Assembly (NCBI RefSeq): GCF_003626575.1
Contig: NZ_RBDY01000046.1
Span: 1-45,366 of the forward strand
Direction: 5' to 3'
DNA length: 45,366 nucleotides
Source: Streptomyces radicis
GTDB lineage: Bacteria > Actinomycetota > Actinomycetes > Streptomycetales > Streptomycetaceae
Part shown: one piece after another, positions 8,697 to 16,172 of the stretch
Layout of the letters: the number at the start of each line of letters is the position of its first letter
Position numbering within the stretch: position 1 is the stretch's first letter
Position numbers and translations under genes: made by a program
Notes under the pieces: model-generated
What the model was told of the DNA's origin: nothing
What the model saw: the letters and a program-made list of their open reading frames with translations, nothing else
Database searches by the model: none

Positions 8697-9772
8697 GCGT
8701 GACCTCGAACAACGCGGCCTCGGACAAGGCGGCCTCGGACAAGGCGGCAGGGAAGGGCCCTGGCCGGCGCCGTCGGCCGACCATCCACGACGTGGCACGG
8801 GAGGCGGGCGTCTCCCGCGGCACCGTCTCCCGGGTGCTCAACGGCGGCCACTACGTCAGCCCCGCGGCCGCCGACGCCGTCAACGCCGCCATCCGCAAGA
8901 CCGGTTACGTCCTCAACCGGCACGCCCGCTCGCTCATCACCGGGCGCTCGGGCTCGGCGGCGTTCCTGCTGACCGAGCCGCAGGAGAAGTTCTTCGAGGA
9001 CCCCAACTTCAACGTCCTGCTGCGCGGTTGCACCCAGGCCCTGGCCGCGCACGACATCCCGCTGCTGCTGATGATCGCCGGGAGCCACGAGGAGCAGCGG
9101 CGCCTCGTCCGCTATGTGTCGGCCGGGCACGTGGACGGCGTGCTGCTCGTCTCGAGCCACACCGGGGACCCGGTGGCCGAGCGTCTTGTCACCTCGGGGA
9201 TCCCCGTGGTGATGTGCGGCAAGCCCATGGGGCACACCACCCGCCTCGCGCATGTGGCGGCCGACGACCGGGACGGGGCACGGCAGATGGTGCGCCACCT
9301 GCTGGCCACGGGCCGCCGCCGCGTCGCCACCGTCACCGGGCCGCTGGACACCCCTGGCGGCGTCGAACGCCTCGCCGGATACCGCGAGGTGCTGGCCGAG
9401 GCGGGCCTGCCCGCCGACGAGACGCTGATCGCCGCGGGCGACTACAGCCGCGCGGGCGGCGCCGCCGCGACCGCCGAGCTGCTGGCCGGGCGCCCCGACC
9501 TGGACGCGCTGTTCGTCGCCTCCGACCTGATGGCACAGGGCGCGCTGGCCGAGCTCGCACGCTCGGGGCGCGGCGTTCCCGCGGACGTGGCCGTCGGCGG
9601 CTTCGACGACTCGGCCGCCGCCCTGGACTCGCGCCCGCAGCTCACCACGATCCGCCAGCCCTGGGACCGGATCAGCGCCGAGATGGTGCGCTTGCTGCTC
9701 GACCAGGTGGGCGGCGCGGACACGTCGGCGGTCATCCTCCCCACGGATCTGGTGGTCCGCGACTCGGCCTGA
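8693..9772 (+). CDS. LacI-family transcriptional repressor of the galactan locus
   Basis: About 359 residues. After a 25-residue polar N-terminal extension containing a short repeat (ASDKAASDKAA), the HTH reads RPTIHDVAREAGVSRGTVSRVLNGG, then the hinge region NRHARSL. The rest is a periplasmic-binding-protein-like effector domain with DGVLLVSS and AVGGFDDSAAALDSRPQLTTIRQP. The GTG at 8693 overlaps the permease stop as GTGA; a second in-frame GTG at 8699 is possible. It is the last gene of the operon it probably controls, through the two TGTGAACG palindromes at 5434-5449 and 5503-5518. Confidence 0.92.
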   Translation: MSVTSNNAASDKAASDKAAGKGPGRRRRPTIHDVAREAGVSRGTVSRVLNGGHYVSPAAADAVNAAIRKTGYVLNRHARSLITGRSGSAAFLLTEPQEKFFEDPNFNVLLRGCTQALAAHDIPLLLMIAGSHEEQRRLVRYVSAGHVDGVLLVSSHTGDPVAERLVTSGIPVVMCGKPMGHTTRLAHVAADDRDGARQMVRHLLATGRRRVATVTGPLDTPGGVERLAGYREVLAEAGLPADETLIAAGDYSRAGGAAATAELLAGRPDLDALFVASDLMAQGALAELARSGRGVPADVAVGGFDDSAAALDSRPQLTTIRQPWDRISAEMVRLLLDQVGGADTSAVILPTDLVVRDSA

Positions 9773-9918
9773 ACGCCACGGGGTTCCGGGAACGGCCGTC
9801 AGGCGGGCCGCTGTTCACGCCGTTGTCGACCGTGCTTCTCCCGCGTCCTGTGGTGCGGCCATCCCCACTTCCTAGGGTCCCGGTGCACACTGATGTACCG
9901 ACCCCCACAGGAGACGCC

Positions 9919-11154
9919 GTGCCCCGCGCCAGGTCGACCTCCCTCGCCGCTCTCGTCCTCGCCACCCTCGCGCTCACCACCACCCCCGCCGCCGCGTCGC
10001 CCGCCGCCGTCTCCCCCACCTCGGGGCCCGCCGCGCTGCGCGCCGCGGACGCCGCCGCGCCCGAGGCCAGGCCGCGCCATGGCACCGAGCACCGGCTGCC
10101 CGCGTACATCCACGGCGGCGCGTGGCCGACCAGCCATGTCCAGGGCGTCACCGTGGACCTGGAGAACGGCTTTGTCTACTGGTCGTTCACCCAGGCCCTG
10201 GTCAAGACCGACCTGGCGGGCAACCTGATCGGCACCGTCGAGGGCCTGACCGGCCACCTCGGGGACATCGACCTCGACCTCCGCGACGGGCGCGTCTACG
10301 GCTCGCTCGAGTACAAAGCGGAAGAGGCGTTCTACATCGCGGTGTTCGATGTCGAGGAGATCGACCGCGTCGGCATGGACGCCGAGACCGACGGCGTGAT
10401 GACGGCCGTCCATCTCCAGGAGGTCGTCGACGACTTCACCGCCGACATGGACGGCGACGGCGTCTTCGACGGCGACACGGCCGACACCGCCGACCACCGC
10501 TACGGGTGCAGCGGCATCGACGGCGTCTCGTTCGGCCCGTCGTTCGGCTCGCGGCACGGCGCGCCCCGGCTGATGGTCGCCTATGGCGTGTACGCGCACA
10601 CCGGCCGAGCCGACAACGACCACCAGGTGATCCTGGAGTACGACACGCGGGACTGGCGCCGCCTCGAACGCCCGCTCAGCCAGGCCGACCCGCACCGCAG
10701 CGGCCCGCGCCGCCCCGAGGGCACGTACTTCGTCCGCACCGGCAACACCACGTACGGCGTGCAGAACCTGGAGTACGACGCGTACACGGGCCACTGGATG
10801 ATGGCCGTCTACACCGGCACCAAGGCCGCGTTCCCCAACTACTCCTTCTTCATGGTCGACGGCTCGGTCCGCCCCAGGCGCGGCCCGGTCACCGGGCAGC
10901 CGGAGCCCGAGCGCGGCGACCTGCTCACCCTGGTGCGCCGTGGGCTGCGTGACCCGGGAACGGGCATCAGGGGCTGGGAGTTCCACGGCAGCTACGGCTT
11001 CGCCGCGCTCGGCGACGGCACCTACTACGTCGCCGATGGCGGGCCCGTCGACGACGGCGGCGCCACCCTCCAGGAGGGTTTCGCCCACCGCTACCGCTGG
11101 ACCGGCGCCACCCCGGCGCCGTTCGAGCGGGTCAACGCGCCCGAGGAACGCTGA
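9919..11154 (+). CDS. Secreted protein of unknown function, beta-propeller-like
   Basis: A 411-residue exported protein. The GTG at 9919 has AGGAG five bases upstream. A signal peptide of about 30 residues ends in AAASPAA. The mature part has strand-turn patterns seen in beta-propellers, such as GVTVDLENGFVYWSFTQAL, then GTVEGLTGHLGDIDLD and GTYYVADGG. It also has a calcium-loop-like segment DMDGDGVFDGDTAD. No catalytic signature was recognised and no family can be named. It follows the galactan operon after 146 bases but has its own ribosome-binding site and may be an independent unit. Its last 23 bases overlap the 3' end of the convergent phosphatase gene. Confidence 0.78.
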   Translation: MPRARSTSLAALVLATLALTTTPAAASPAAVSPTSGPAALRAADAAAPEARPRHGTEHRLPAYIHGGAWPTSHVQGVTVDLENGFVYWSFTQALVKTDLAGNLIGTVEGLTGHLGDIDLDLRDGRVYGSLEYKAEEAFYIAVFDVEEIDRVGMDAETDGVMTAVHLQEVVDDFTADMDGDGVFDGDTADTADHRYGCSGIDGVSFGPSFGSRHGAPRLMVAYGVYAHTGRADNDHQVILEYDTRDWRRLERPLSQADPHRSGPRRPEGTYFVRTGNTTYGVQNLEYDAYTGHWMMAVYTGTKAAFPNYSFFMVDGSVRPRRGPVTGQPEPERGDLLTLVRRGLRDPGTGIRGWEFHGSYGFAALGDGTYYVADGGPVDDGGATLQEGFAHRYRWTGATPAPFERVNAPEER

Positions 11155-12577
11155 CCCTGCCGCCGACCTCGCCGCCGCCCGTGCGCGGCGCCACCCGGAC
11201 GGCCAGGGCGAGGGTGTCGTCCGGGTGGAGGATCAGCGTGTGCATGTCGGCCGCGACGGCCCCGGGGACCTCGGCCGTGGGCCGCCGCACGTGCCGCAGC
11301 GCCGCGCGCACCAGGCGGGCCTCGCCCTCCAGCGGGTCCTTGCGGCTCTCGGTCAGCCCGTCCGTGTAGAGGACCAGCAGGTCGCCGGGGCCGAGCCGGT
11401 CGCGCAGCAGCCCGTCGCTGCCCGCCATCGGGAAGCCGATCCCCCGGCCCCTGGCCTCCAGGTACGCGTGCGCGCCACCGGCCCGCACCACCAGGGCGGG
11501 CGGGTGGCTGCCGTTGGCCAGCATCAGCTCGCCCGTGCCGGGGATCAGCCGCGCCAGCTGCACGGTCGCCATCAGCTCGCGGTCGAACGGCAGCAGGATC
11601 TCGTCCGTGCGCGCGATGATCGACTCGAGGCGGTGTCCCTCGAGGGCCAGGGTCCGGACCGCGTGGGTGACGTTGAGCGCGGAACGCGTGCTGGTCACGC
11701 CGTGTCCGAGCGCGTCAACCACCGTGATGTGCACCGAGCCGTCGGGCAGCGTGAACCAGTCGTACAGGTCGCCGCCCGTGGGCGCGTCGGTGCCCGCGGG
11801 GGCGTAGTGGACGGCGAGCTCGAGCCCGTCGATCGCGAGGGGCGGCGGGCGCAGCGCGTCCTCGAGCTCGCGCAGCGTCTTGCCGTGCGCGCGCCGCAGC
11901 TTCTCGTCGCGCTCCTCGAGCTGCACATAGAGCGCGAGGACGCCGCTGTTGGTCTCGGCCAGCTCGTGCTTGAGCCTGCGGTGGTCGGCGGCCAGCGCGT
12001 CGGCGCGGGCCATGGCGTAGCGCAACTCCCGTTCCAGCGCCTCGTCCTCGGGCCCCGGCTCCGCGGCGTCGCTCCCGGGCGTGGGCGGCGGCAGCGGAAC
12101 GCGCCACATCGCCGCGCCGTCCTCGCCGACCTCGGCGGGCAGCGGCAGCTCCGCGGGCGCGGGCTGCTCGCCCCCGCCGAGCGGGCGGCAGACGACGGCG
12201 AGCAGCCCGGGGCGCCCCGGCTCGGCGGCCCGCCGCACGGTGGTCTCCAGGTCGACGGCCCCGCCCGCGTCGAACACGACGCTCGCGACGGCGGTCACCG
12301 CGACCACCAGGCGGCCCCTGGCGTCGACGGGCAGGCGGTGGGCGCGGGCCAGTCGGCGCACGGCGGCCCGCAGATCGGCCCCCGTGCTGAACCGGTGTCG
12401 GTCGGTCGCGGTCACGGCATCGGCGCGGTCCACGGTCTCGGGGTTCACGGCTTCGGGGTCCACGGCCTCGGGGTTCACAGGGCGCGCACGCGGGCCGCCG
12501 TCACGGGAGGCGGTCCGAGCGCGGGCACGGCGCGCGTCACCCGCTGGTCCAGCGCGTGGCGCACACCGTGGTGCCAC
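11132..12577 (-). CDS. PP2C/SpoIIE-type protein phosphatase (RsbX/RsbU-like) with degenerate HATPase N-terminus
   Basis: About 481 residues. Residues 60-130 resemble the first half of an RsbW/RsbT-type HATPase (FSTGADLRAAVRRLARAHRLP) without intact ATP motifs. A coiled coil follows (ALERELRYAMARADALAADH to LEERDEKLRRAHGK), then a SpoIIE phosphatase domain with PTGGDLYDWF, VVDALGHGV, LMLANGSHPP and LVLYTDGLTES; the acidic metal ligands are present. It would dephosphorylate an anti-sigma-factor antagonist. It overlaps the rsbT-like gene by 41 bases if the GTG at 12577 is used. In-frame GTGs near 12478 are alternatives and lie in a repeated VNPEAVDPEAVNPETVD stretch. Confidence 0.85.
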   Translation of the reverse strand: MAPRCAPRAGPAGDARRARARTASRDGGPRARPVNPEAVDPEAVNPETVDRADAVTATDRHRFSTGADLRAAVRRLARAHRLPVDARGRLVVAVTAVASVVFDAGGAVDLETTVRRAAEPGRPGLLAVVCRPLGGGEQPAPAELPLPAEVGEDGAAMWRVPLPPPTPGSDAAEPGPEDEALERELRYAMARADALAADHRRLKHELAETNSGVLALYVQLEERDEKLRRAHGKTLRELEDALRPPPLAIDGLELAVHYAPAGTDAPTGGDLYDWFTLPDGSVHITVVDALGHGVTSTRSALNVTHAVRTLALEGHRLESIIARTDEILLPFDRELMATVQLARLIPGTGELMLANGSHPPALVVRAGGAHAYLEARGRGIGFPMAGSDGLLRDRLGPGDLLVLYTDGLTESRKDPLEGEARLVRAALRHVRRPTAEVPGAVAADMHTLILHPDDTLALAVRVAPRTGGGEVGGRVSVPRAR

Positions 12578-13010
12578 CGCCGGGGCGGGTGTCGATCCAG
12601 AACTCGTGCATCAACCGCCGCGCCCCGCCCAGGCCGTGGCCGAGGCCCGCGCCGGTGCTGTAGCCGTCGGTGAGGGCCACGTCCACGTTGGCGATGCCGG
12701 GCCCCGCGTCGGCCACGGTGAGCCGCACGCCCTTGGCCGAGGGGCGGGCGAGGCGTTCGATGGTCAACGTGCCCCCGCCGCCGTGGATGTAGGCGTTGCG
12801 CACCAGCTCGCTGGCCGCGGTGACGACGCGTGTCTGGTCAACAAGGCCGAAACCCACCGTGAGGCACACGGCCCGCACGGCGTGCCGGGCTTCGAGGAGG
12901 TCCTCCTCGCTGCGCACCGGATACTCGGCGCGCCCGTCCTCGACGCTGGTGGCCACGCCCCCCGCGGGGGGCCGGGCGTGACCGGGCGCCGGTTCATCGG
13001 GCGTCATCAC
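12537..13010 (-). CDS. rsbT: RsbT-like serine kinase (switch kinase)
   Basis: A 157-residue HATPase_c protein of the anti-sigma regulatory kinase family. The N box is ASELVRNAYIHGGGG, the D box is VADAGPGIANVD, and the G-rich lid is TGAGLGHGLGGARRLMHEF. RsbT proteins phosphorylate RsbS/RsbR in the stressosome and switch on a phosphatase; here the PP2C gene follows directly and the rsbS remnant precedes. The 20 N-terminal residues are proline-rich and not part of the fold. The ATG at 13008-13010 overlaps the rsbS-like stop by 17 bases. Confidence 0.86.
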   Translation of the reverse strand: MMTPDEPAPGHARPPAGGVATSVEDGRAEYPVRSEEDLLEARHAVRAVCLTVGFGLVDQTRVVTAASELVRNAYIHGGGGTLTIERLARPSAKGVRLTVADAGPGIANVDVALTDGYSTGAGLGHGLGGARRLMHEFWIDTRPGGGTTVCATRWTSG

Positions 13011-13236
13011 GACGAGCAGCCTCCCGTGACGGCGTGGTGCGGAACCAGCCCAGGGCGGCCATGCCCTGCTCCGCGTTCAAGGCCGTTTCCACGCCACGCG
13101 GTTTCAAACCGAGCGCCACCGGGGTGATGGCCACCGGGGGGCGCATGCAGGCCACGATGCCGCGGGCGCCCAAGGGGCGGGCGGTGGTGGTCGGTTCACC
13201 GAGAGTGCGGGCCACGGCCGACTCGATGGCGCTCAC
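12994..13236 (-). pseudogene. rsbS: rsbS-like STAS protein, N-terminally truncated
   Basis: An 80-residue frame from a GTG at 13236 to 12994. Residues 23-64 (ARGIVACMRPPVAITPVALG, then KPRGVETALNAEQGMAAL) match the C-terminal third of RsbS STAS proteins, whose signature reads roughly VVGMxPAVAITLVELGL...VRTALNVExGM. The N-terminal two thirds, including the beta-sheet and the VDSF-type serine that RsbT phosphorylates, are missing. A TGA lies in frame five codons upstream of the GTG. An AGAGGGTGAGG purine stretch precedes the GTG, so a short product may still be made. Gene order (rsbS, rsbT, phosphatase) is canonical. Confidence 0.72.
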
Positions 13237-13357
13237 AACCTCACCCTCTCAGCACGGCATCATCGTTGCTGCCCGGCAAATGTTAGCGTTCCTCCGAGCG
13301 GGGCAGGAAGGAGCCCGTGACATGCCGTGCGCGGGGTGTGCCGAGCGGGCCGAGCGC

Positions 13358-13924
13358 TCAGGGCCGCCGGGGTGATGCCATGTCCTCGCCCGAACGACCG
13401 TCCGCCACAAGGGCGTTGCCCTCCAACGCCGGAAGCTCGAGCGCCGTCCTGAACCCGGCCAGGCCCTCCACCAGGGCGCCGCGGGCCGCGGGGGACATGG
13501 CGGCGATGGCGGCGGTCAACGCCTCCTCCCTGCGCGCGCGCAGCTCGGCCAGGAAGCGGCGGCCGCCCGGGGTGAGGCGCAGCTCCAGCTCGCGGCGGCT
13601 GGCCCTGCTGGTCCCGCGCTCGACGAAGCCGACCGCCTGGAGCCGGTCGCACAGCCTGCTCACCGAGGACGGCGCCGCGCCCATGAGGGCGCCGAGGCCC
13701 CTGAGGTTGATGCCCTCGTCCCTTTCGATGATGTAGAGGACCCGCAGCTGGGCTGAGGAGACCGGCGCGGGAGAGGCCGCGTCCCTGCCGCGCTCCCACA
13801 GGACTTCGAGCAGCTCGACGACCTCGGAGAGCTCGGACGCCGCCCTGGCCGAGGTGGCGGCGCGGCGGCGCGGGGCGGGCGAAGTCACGGATCTCACTGT
13901 CGCACTCGCGCACGGCCTTGTCAT
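13358..13924 (-). CDS. MarR-family transcriptional regulator
   Basis: A 188-residue winged-helix regulator. The core reads SSAQLRVLYIIERDEGINLR, then GALMGAAPSSVSRLCDRLQAVGFVERG (recognition helix), and RRELELRLTPGGRRFLAEL (wing). Both flanks are helical, as expected for MarR dimers. The ATG at 13922-13924 has no clear Shine-Dalgarno sequence; in-frame GTGs at 13897 and 13888, the latter with GAGA upstream, are credible alternatives. The gene stands alone between the rsbS remnant and the phoX terminator. No target can be inferred. Confidence 0.82.
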   Translation of the reverse strand: MTRPCASATVRSVTSPAPRRRAATSARAASELSEVVELLEVLWERGRDAASPAPVSSAQLRVLYIIERDEGINLRGLGALMGAAPSSVSRLCDRLQAVGFVERGTSRASRRELELRLTPGGRRFLAELRARREEALTAAIAAMSPAARGALVEGLAGFRTALELPALEGNALVADGRSGEDMASPRRP

Positions 13925-13954
13925 CCTGGCCGCCCGTGGCGGGGTGGAACGGCT

Positions 13955-13987
13955 CCGGCCGGGGCGCCGACTGCGCGCCCCGGCCGG
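13955..13987 (-). terminator. Hairpin terminator downstream of phoX
   Basis: A perfect 13-bp stem, CCGGCCGGGGCGC (13955-13967) pairing with 13975-13987 across a 7-base loop. It lies 32 bases beyond the phoX stop. No T tract follows, which is usual for high-GC actinomycete terminators. Confidence 0.65.
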
Positions 13988-14019
13988 TCCTCGCGCCTGA
14001 TTCGGACAGCGTGCCCGGG

Positions 14020-15981
14020 TCAGGCGGCGCCGATCACGCCGCCGTCGGTGCGGCGGACGACGACGGTGGCCGAGCGGGGGCGCCCGGTCGGGTCGAAGTC
14101 GGGCCAGTTGCTCACCGCGCGGGGGTTCTCCGGGGTGGGGGTGCCCCACGCGCCGGTGGACTCGCCGGGGTGCTGGACGTTGACGAACATCGTCTTGTGG
14201 TCAGGGGTGAACGTGATGCCGCTGATCTCGGCGCCGCGCGGCCCGGTCAGGAAGCGGCGGACCTCGCCGGTGCGCGGGTCACCGGCCAGCATCTGGTTGT
14301 TGCCGATGTTGTCGTACCCGGCGGAGGGGGAGTTCTGCACGGAGTTGGAGACGTCCGTCTGGATCCACAGGCGGCCCTCGCGGTCGAAGCCGAGGCCGTC
14401 GGGGGAGCCGAAGATGTTGGCGCCGAGGTCCACGCGGTCGTCGTACTCCTGGTCACCGGCGAGCAGGAAGATGTCCCACTCGAAGGTGAGCGCGGCGTTG
14501 TCGCGGCCCGTCTCGGTCCAGCGGACGATGTGGCCGTAGGGGTTGGGCTTGCGGGGGTTGACGGCGTTGTCCCAGCCCGAGCCGTTGGTCAACGTGCAGT
14601 AGACGTCCTGGTTCTTGGGGTTGACCGCGATCCACTCGGGGCGGTCCATCTTGGTGGCGCCCACCGCGTCGGCGGCCTCGCGCGTGCGCAGCAGGACATC
14701 GGCCTGGTCGGCCCAGCCGTTGGCGGTGGTCAGCGCGCCGGTGCCGTGGGTCAGCGGCAGCCACGAGCCCGAGCCGTCGTCCTCGAAGCGCGCCACGTAG
14801 AGCGTGCCGTGGTCAAGAGGGCTGCGGCCCAGGGCGCGGTGCACGCGCCAGCTGCCCTCGCCGACGAACTTGTAGATGTAGTCGCCGTCCTGGTCGTCGC
14901 CGGAGTAGGCGACGACCTTGCCGCGGGACTCGGTGACGGTGCAGCCCTCGTGCTTGAAGCGGCCGAGCGCGGTGCGCTTGACCGGCGCGCCGCGGGGCTT
15001 CTCGGGGTCGATCTCGACGATCCAGCCGAAGCGGTTGACCTCGTTGGGGTTGGCCGCGATGTCGAAGCGCGGCTCGGCCTCGTGCCAGCGGTAGCCGCCG
15101 CCGGTGGCGGAGACGCCGTAGCGGGCCTGCGAGGGGGTCGGCTCCCAGGACTCGTCCTCGGTGCCGAAGTAGTTGTTCCAGTTCTCCTCGCACGTGAGGT
15201 AGGTGCCCCACGGGGTGGCGCCGGACGAGCAGTTGTTGAGCGTGCCCATCGGGTCGTTGTGGGACGCCAGGCTCGGGTGGTCGAGCTGGACCGGGCCTGA
15301 GAACTCCACGGGGGTGGTGCCGGTGACGCGGCGGGCGCGGCGGGAGTCCACCACGCGCCACTCGCCGTCGCGGCGCTTCTCGATCTCCACGATGCTCACG
15401 CCGTGCGCGGCGAGGGCCTTGCCGACCTTCTCGGCCGTGATCTCGTCGGCGCCGTCGGGGAAGAGCAGCGACTGGTCGACGTACTCGTGGTTGAGGACCA
15501 GCAGGCCGCGGCGGCTGGACTCGCGGCCCGCGCCGAGCGGGAAGAAGTGCATGCCGTCGTGGTTCATGCCGATCTGCTCGGCCTGCTCCTCGGCGGAGTT
15601 GGAGCCGTCCTCGCGCCAGCGGGGGCCGCCGGGGCGGATCGGGGTGCCCCACGGGATGAGGACCTGGATCCGGTAGCCGTCGGGGACCGTGAAGTCGTCG
15701 TCGGTGCTGGTCGGGACGCCGGTGAAGCCGAGCAGCCGGGTGGGCCTGTGGCCGCTCTCCCAGCCGCCGTCGCCGCCGCCGTTGACGGGGGTCCTGGCGG
15801 CGGCCGGACTCGCGGCCGAGGCCGCGACGAGGAAGCCCGCCGCCGCGGCGGTGCCACCCTTGAGGGCGGCGCGGCGGGACATCCTCGTCCCGACCACCTC
15901 ACCGAAGGTCCGGTTCGCCGACGAGTTGGAGCTGACGTCGTCCGGGTCGAACTCGGGGAAAACCGGGCGCTGAGCTGACAT
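14020..15981 (-). CDS. phoX: PhoX-family (DUF839) secreted alkaline phosphatase
   Basis: A 653-residue Tat-exported phosphatase. The N-terminal extension VFPEFDPDDVSSNSSANRTF is typical of PhoX. It precedes a twin-arginine signal SRRAALKGGTAAAAGFLVA at about residues 34-55. Downstream motifs of the family include GLLVLNHEYVDQSLLFPDG, NNCSSGATPWGTYLTCEENWNNY, RFDIAANPNEVNRFGWIVEIDP and RFKHEGCTVT, which supply calcium and iron ligands in characterised PhoX. It releases phosphate from phosphoesters at the cell surface. It is monocistronic: a strong hairpin follows its stop, and the 191 bases upstream separate it from the aldehyde dehydrogenase. Confidence 0.93.
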   Translation of the reverse strand: MSAQRPVFPEFDPDDVSSNSSANRTFGEVVGTRMSRRAALKGGTAAAAGFLVAASAASPAAARTPVNGGGDGGWESGHRPTRLLGFTGVPTSTDDDFTVPDGYRIQVLIPWGTPIRPGGPRWREDGSNSAEEQAEQIGMNHDGMHFFPLGAGRESSRRGLLVLNHEYVDQSLLFPDGADEITAEKVGKALAAHGVSIVEIEKRRDGEWRVVDSRRARRVTGTTPVEFSGPVQLDHPSLASHNDPMGTLNNCSSGATPWGTYLTCEENWNNYFGTEDESWEPTPSQARYGVSATGGGYRWHEAEPRFDIAANPNEVNRFGWIVEIDPEKPRGAPVKRTALGRFKHEGCTVTESRGKVVAYSGDDQDGDYIYKFVGEGSWRVHRALGRSPLDHGTLYVARFEDDGSGSWLPLTHGTGALTTANGWADQADVLLRTREAADAVGATKMDRPEWIAVNPKNQDVYCTLTNGSGWDNAVNPRKPNPYGHIVRWTETGRDNAALTFEWDIFLLAGDQEYDDRVDLGANIFGSPDGLGFDREGRLWIQTDVSNSVQNSPSAGYDNIGNNQMLAGDPRTGEVRRFLTGPRGAEISGITFTPDHKTMFVNVQHPGESTGAWGTPTPENPRAVSNWPDFDPTGRPRSATVVVRRTDGGVIGAA

Positions 15982-16172
15982 CCTGGGTCCTCGCTAGCAG
16001 ATGTGACGGCAGTGGAGTTCCCGTGAGGCTAGGGAGCGTCAGTGGCGCTCAGTGGCCACCAAGGTGAACACGAAACCACCTGCGCACATACGGACGATTC
16101 ACCGTAACAGTTCACTTGGCGGCGAGCACGGAACGTCAGCCCCGCGCGTGCCAGCGCCCCAACGCGTCGGCG

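Noticed and set aside
16063..16115. GTTCAC-like words upstream of phoX (GGTGAAC at 16063-16069, TTCAC at 16098 and 16111) resembling a PHO box.
   Set aside because: PhoP boxes are 11-bp direct repeats. The two plus-strand TTCAC words are 13 bases apart, and the minus-strand one has no second unit at 11 bases. PhoP control is likely on general grounds but not supported by this spacing.
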